From an uncultured Atopobiaceae bacterium (lineage in GTDB: Bacteria; Actinomycetota; Coriobacteriia; Coriobacteriales; Atopobiaceae), in NCBI GenBank assembly GCA_944320975.1, contig CALUJM010000001.1:186001-250000 (forward strand): DNA of 64,000 bases. Direction: 5' to 3'. Position numbers and translations under genes: made by a program. The notes under the pieces are model-generated. The model had not been told where the DNA came from, ran no database searches, and was given only the letters and a program-made list of their open reading frames with translations. Positions 60,758 to 64,000 of the stretch are shown here, piece after piece (positions within the stretch are counted from its first letter, which is position 1; each line of letters opens with the position of its first letter).

Positions 60758-63700
60758 ATGCTCATCGACCGCGTTTCTCGCCAGCTGCTCTCCGCCCCCG
60801 AGCTGTCGCCGCTCCTGCGCGAGCTCGCGGCCGGGCACGACGCGACGCTTGCCGTCGCGCAGTCCGCCCGCCCGCTCGCGCTCGCGGCGCTCTGGGCGCG
60901 CGACCCGCGCCCGTGCCTGCTCGTGGTCTCCGGTGAGGAGGCAGCCGACCGCACGGCCCGCGCGCTCGCCGCGTGGCTCGGGCAGGACGCCGTCTCGCGC
61001 TATCCCGAGCGCCGGGACCGCCCCTGGGCGGACGCCGCTCCCGACGACGCCGTGATCGGCGCCCGCTGCCGGGCAGTCTCCCGCCTGGCAGAGGGCGAGA
61101 AGTGCGTGGTCGTGGCGTCAGCCCACGCCCTCTTGCGCCGCGTCCCGCCCAAGGGGAGCGGCTACTTCGCGTCGAGCACCTTCTCCGTGGGCGAGGAGGT
61201 CCCCTTCGAGGACGTGCCCGCGCTGCTCGTGGGCATGGGCTACGCCGACAACGGCGAGGTCGACGCGCCCGGCTCCTTCCATGTGCACGGCGACACGGTC
61301 GACGTCTTTCCCGCGCAGGCGGCGAGCCCCGTCCGCATCGAGTTCTTTGGCGACGAGATCGACCGCGTGCGCCGCATGGTCGCCTCGACGGGCCAGACCA
61401 TCGGCGAGCTGCGCTCGGTGACCGTCGCGCCCTGCCGCGAGATGGCCTTCACCGACGAGACGGTCGCCCGCGCCGAGCGCGCCCTCTTCAAGCCCGCGCA
61501 GGAGTCGAGCAAGGTGGCCGCCGACCTCGAACTCATCCGCCAGCGCGCGGCCGACCCCAGCCTCGAGCGCTACCTCCCCCAGCTCTACGGCGCCACCGCG
61601 AGCCCCCTCGAGCACATCAGCCAGGAGACCCTCGTGGTGCTCGCCGAGCCGCGCGCCCTCTTCGACGACTGCATGCGCGCCTATGACGAGCTCTCCGTCG
61701 CGGCGGGCTCTGCGCGCATTCCGCTCGAGGGCCTTTACATGTCCCCGCGGGAGATGGACTTCGGCACCCAGCAGCGCTTGTCCTTCTCGTCCATCCTGCG
61801 CGCGGGAACGGGCGCGGCCACCGCCGAGCTCGCCGTGCGCCAGCCGCAGGTCGCCGGGTCCGACGCAAAGCTCCTGGGCCGCGTGCGCCAGCTCGTCGCG
61901 GACCGTGCCGCGGTGCTCTTCGCGGTGCCGGACCGCGCCGCGCGCGAGGCCCTCGAGCTGCGCTTCACCGACGAGTCCATCCCCGTGGTGGAATCGCTCG
62001 GCACGGCGGCCGAGAACAACGACCCGCAGGCACCGCCCCTGGAGCGCGGCCGCGTCACCTTCATCGACGCGCCCGTGCCCGCTGGCATCGTGATCCCGAC
62101 GGCGAGCCTCGCGGTCTTCTCGGTCTCCGACCTCTCCGCGCGCACCGCCAAGAACCGCCGCCGCGCGCGGCGCGTGGATCCCACGAGCGTGACCTTCCCG
62201 TTCAAGCCCGGTGACTACGTGGTCCACGCCACGCACGGCATCGCCCTGTTCGCCGAGATCGTCCGCCAGGAGGTCGCCGGCCGCGAACGCGACTACTTCC
62301 TGCTGGAGTACGCGGGCGGCGACAAGCTCTACGTGCCCTTCGAGCAGGTCGACCGCATCACGCGCTACGTGGGCCCGGACGGCAACAGCCCGCGCCTCAC
62401 GCGCCTCAACACCGCGGACTGGAGCCGCGCCACCGGCAAGGCGCGCCGCTCGGCCAAGAAGCTCGCCTTCGACCTGGTGGACCTCTACACGCGGCGCAGC
62501 TCCGTCCCGGGCTACGCCTTCTCGCAGGACACCCCCGTCCAGGAGGAGATGGAGGCGAGCTTCTCCTACGAGCTCACGCCGGACCAGCGCTCCGCGATCG
62601 CCGACATCAAGGCGGACATGGAGGCGCGCCGCCCGATGGACCGCCTGCTCTGCGGAGACGTGGGCTTCGGCAAGACCGAGGTCGCGCTGCGGGCGGCGTT
62701 CAAGTGCTGCCAGGATGCCAAGCAGGTGATGGTGCTCTGCCCCACCACCATCCTGGCGCAGCAGCACTTCGAGACGTTCTTCTCGCGCTTCGCCCCCTTT
62801 GACCTCAAGGTCGCCGTGCTCTCCCGCTTTGTGACGCCGGCCCAGCAGCGCCGGGCGCTCGAGGGCTTCGCCGACGGCTCGGTGGACGTGCTCATCGGCA
62901 CGCACCGCCTGCTCTCGGCGGACGTCAACCCCTATGACCTGGGGCTCGTTATCATCGACGAGGAGCAGCGCTTTGGCGTGCAGCACAAGGAGCAGCTCAA
63001 GAACATGCGCGAGCAGGTCGACGTGCTCACCCTTTCCGCCACGCCCATCCCGCGCACGATGCAGATGGCCATGAGCGGCGTGCGCGACATGAGCCTCATC
63101 ATGACGCCGCCGCCCGGGCGCCTGCCCGTCAAGGTCACGGTGGGCGAGTGGGACCCGGATCTGGTCTCGGCCGCCATCCGCGAGGAGCTCGCGCGCAAGG
63201 GGCAGGTCTACTACGTCTCAAACCGCGTGCACACCATCGACGAGGCGGTCGAGCGCGTGATGGAGGCCGCGCCCGAGGCCCGTGTGGGCGTGGCCCACGG
63301 CAAGATGAGCGCGCGCGAGGTCGAGGACGTGATGCTTCGCTTCCAGGAGCACGAGGTCGACGTGCTGGTCGCCACCACGATCATCGAGAGCGGCATCGAC
63401 AACCCGCGCACCAACACGCTCATCATCGAGGACTCCCAGCGCCTGGGCCTGGCGCAGCTCTACCAGCTCAAGGGCCGCGTGGGCCGCGGTCGGGTGCAGG
63501 CCTACGCCTACTTCATGTTCCCGGGCGAGGTCTCGCTCACACCGGAGGCCACCGACCGCCTCACGGCCATCAACGAGTACCAGGACCTCGGCAGCGGTAT
63601 GAAGATCGCGATGCGCGACCTCGAGATCCGCGGCGCGGGTTCGCTCATGGGCGCGGAGCAGCACGGCAACCTCTCGAGCGTGGGCTTTGACCTCTTCACG

Positions 63701-64000
63701 CAGATGCTCGGCGAGGCTGTGGCCGAGGCGCGCGGCGAGACCCGCGAGGTCGAGCAGGCCGAGGTCACGATCAACCTGCCGGCGGACTTCTTCCTGGCCG
63801 AGGAGTACCTGCCCGACGTGGACAAGCGCGTGCTCGCCTACCGGCGCCTCGCCGCGGCGGTGGACCTTGCCGAGGTCGACGATCTGCAGCAGGAGTGCGA
63901 GAAGGACTTCGGCGCGCTGCCGCTCGCTGGGCGCAACCTCTTCGACCGCGCCCGCGTGCGCATCCGCGCGCAGCGCCTGGGTTGCACGAGCGTGAGCCTG
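60758..64000 (+). CDS. mfd: Transcription-repair coupling factor (cut by window edge)
   Basis: 1081 residues are visible; the frame is open to base 64000, so the C-terminus is missing. Mfd displaces stalled RNA polymerase and recruits UvrA. N-terminal UvrB-like module (about 1-330). RNAP-interaction domain near 485-560 (FKPGDYVVHATHGIALF, YVPFEQVDRITRYVG). Translocase motifs: GDVGFGKTEVALRAA (Walker A), VIIDEEQRFG (DEEQ), LSATPIPRTMQMAMSG, and QLKGRVGRGRVQAYAY (motif VI). Start at the ATG 60758 behind GGGGGAG. Confidence 0.96.
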   Translation, partial: MLIDRVSRQLLSAPELSPLLRELAAGHDATLAVAQSARPLALAALWARDPRPCLLVVSGEEAADRTARALAAWLGQDAVSRYPERRDRPWADAAPDDAVIGARCRAVSRLAEGEKCVVVASAHALLRRVPPKGSGYFASSTFSVGEEVPFEDVPALLVGMGYADNGEVDAPGSFHVHGDTVDVFPAQAASPVRIEFFGDEIDRVRRMVASTGQTIGELRSVTVAPCREMAFTDETVARAERALFKPAQESSKVAADLELIRQRAADPSLERYLPQLYGATASPLEHISQETLVVLAEPRALFDDCMRAYDELSVAAGSARIPLEGLYMSPREMDFGTQQRLSFSSILRAGTGAATAELAVRQPQVAGSDAKLLGRVRQLVADRAAVLFAVPDRAAREALELRFTDESIPVVESLGTAAENNDPQAPPLERGRVTFIDAPVPAGIVIPTASLAVFSVSDLSARTAKNRRRARRVDPTSVTFPFKPGDYVVHATHGIALFAEIVRQEVAGRERDYFLLEYAGGDKLYVPFEQVDRITRYVGPDGNSPRLTRLNTADWSRATGKARRSAKKLAFDLVDLYTRRSSVPGYAFSQDTPVQEEMEASFSYELTPDQRSAIADIKADMEARRPMDRLLCGDVGFGKTEVALRAAFKCCQDAKQVMVLCPTTILAQQHFETFFSRFAPFDLKVAVLSRFVTPAQQRRALEGFADGSVDVLIGTHRLLSADVNPYDLGLVIIDEEQRFGVQHKEQLKNMREQVDVLTLSATPIPRTMQMAMSGVRDMSLIMTPPPGRLPVKVTVGEWDPDLVSAAIREELARKGQVYYVSNRVHTIDEAVERVMEAAPEARVGVAHGKMSAREVEDVMLRFQEHEVDVLVATTIIESGIDNPRTNTLIIEDSQRLGLAQLYQLKGRVGRGRVQAYAYFMFPGEVSLTPEATDRLTAINEYQDLGSGMKIAMRDLEIRGAGSLMGAEQHGNLSSVGFDLFTQMLGEAVAEARGETREVEQAEVTINLPADFFLAEEYLPDVDKRVLAYRRLAAAVDLAEVDDLQQECEKDFGALPLAGRNLFDRARVRIRAQRLGCTSVSL

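Overview
The window looks like chromosomal core DNA of a high-GC, anaerobic member of the Actinomycetota. I infer class Coriobacteriia, probably an Atopobiaceae/Olsenella-like organism. The grounds are strong G/C third-position bias, a pyruvate:ferredoxin oxidoreductase, rubrerythrin, a glgB-glgP-glgC-glgD-glgA glycogen cluster ending in a GH13-GH77 fusion, and MurT/GatD-type peptidoglycan amidation. The taxonomic call is inference. I see no phage, transposase, integrase or CRISPR array.

Layout. 1-3.7 kb: 5'-truncated Ser/Thr kinase (minus), tRNA-Leu, a small membrane protein, serS, and a small unknown gene behind two LexA-like boxes. 3.7-7.1 kb: a GntR/UTRA regulator divergent from a deoC-manA-rmlD-like operon. 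7.1-11 kb: tRNA-Arg and tRNA-Ser, gluQ plus a GNAT gene, then purH. 11-16.3 kb: an unknown gene, a C39-like lipoprotein and nifJ. 16.3-24.6 kb: a fused MurT-GatD, queT, a glycosyltransferase coupled to a LytS/LytTR two-component system, a phosphoesterase, a PAP2 phosphatase and trxA. 24.7-30.5 kb: a UDG-like unknown, pgi, a DUF362 ferredoxin-like protein, rbsK and a nucleoside hydrolase. 30.5-39 kb: two paralogous esterases, a YcxB-like protein, adenine deaminase, SRP RNA, two bPH2 proteins and a Fic protein. 39-46.4 kb: dnaX-ybaB-recR, a membrane protein, tRNA-Asp, a HAD phosphatase, an Rrf2 regulator, a MutY-like glycosylase and rubrerythrin. 46.7-58.5 kb: glycogen synthesis and breakdown. 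58.6-64 kb: a zinc-ribbon/LRR/YD-repeat membrane protein and a 3'-truncated mfd.

The most unusual feature is the density and order of short palindromic elements that carry no gene. (1) Four elements of exactly 77 bp share ATTAACGCGCAC-type ends; two lie in opposite orientation around the LRR/YD gene. (2) Two elements of exactly 97 bp lie in opposite orientation around the esterase pair. (3) Identical palindromes beginning at a stop codon bound the fic gene. (4) Two in-frame palindromic inserts in dnaX share a 44-45 bp core but have unrelated, perfectly matching 31- and 40-bp arms. (5) A GGGAC(A/T)GTCCC palindrome family occurs between genes and also in the exact linker of the MurT-GatD fusion. 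A short motif, CGAGAAGRAC, recurs across the window in coding and non-coding DNA on both strands.
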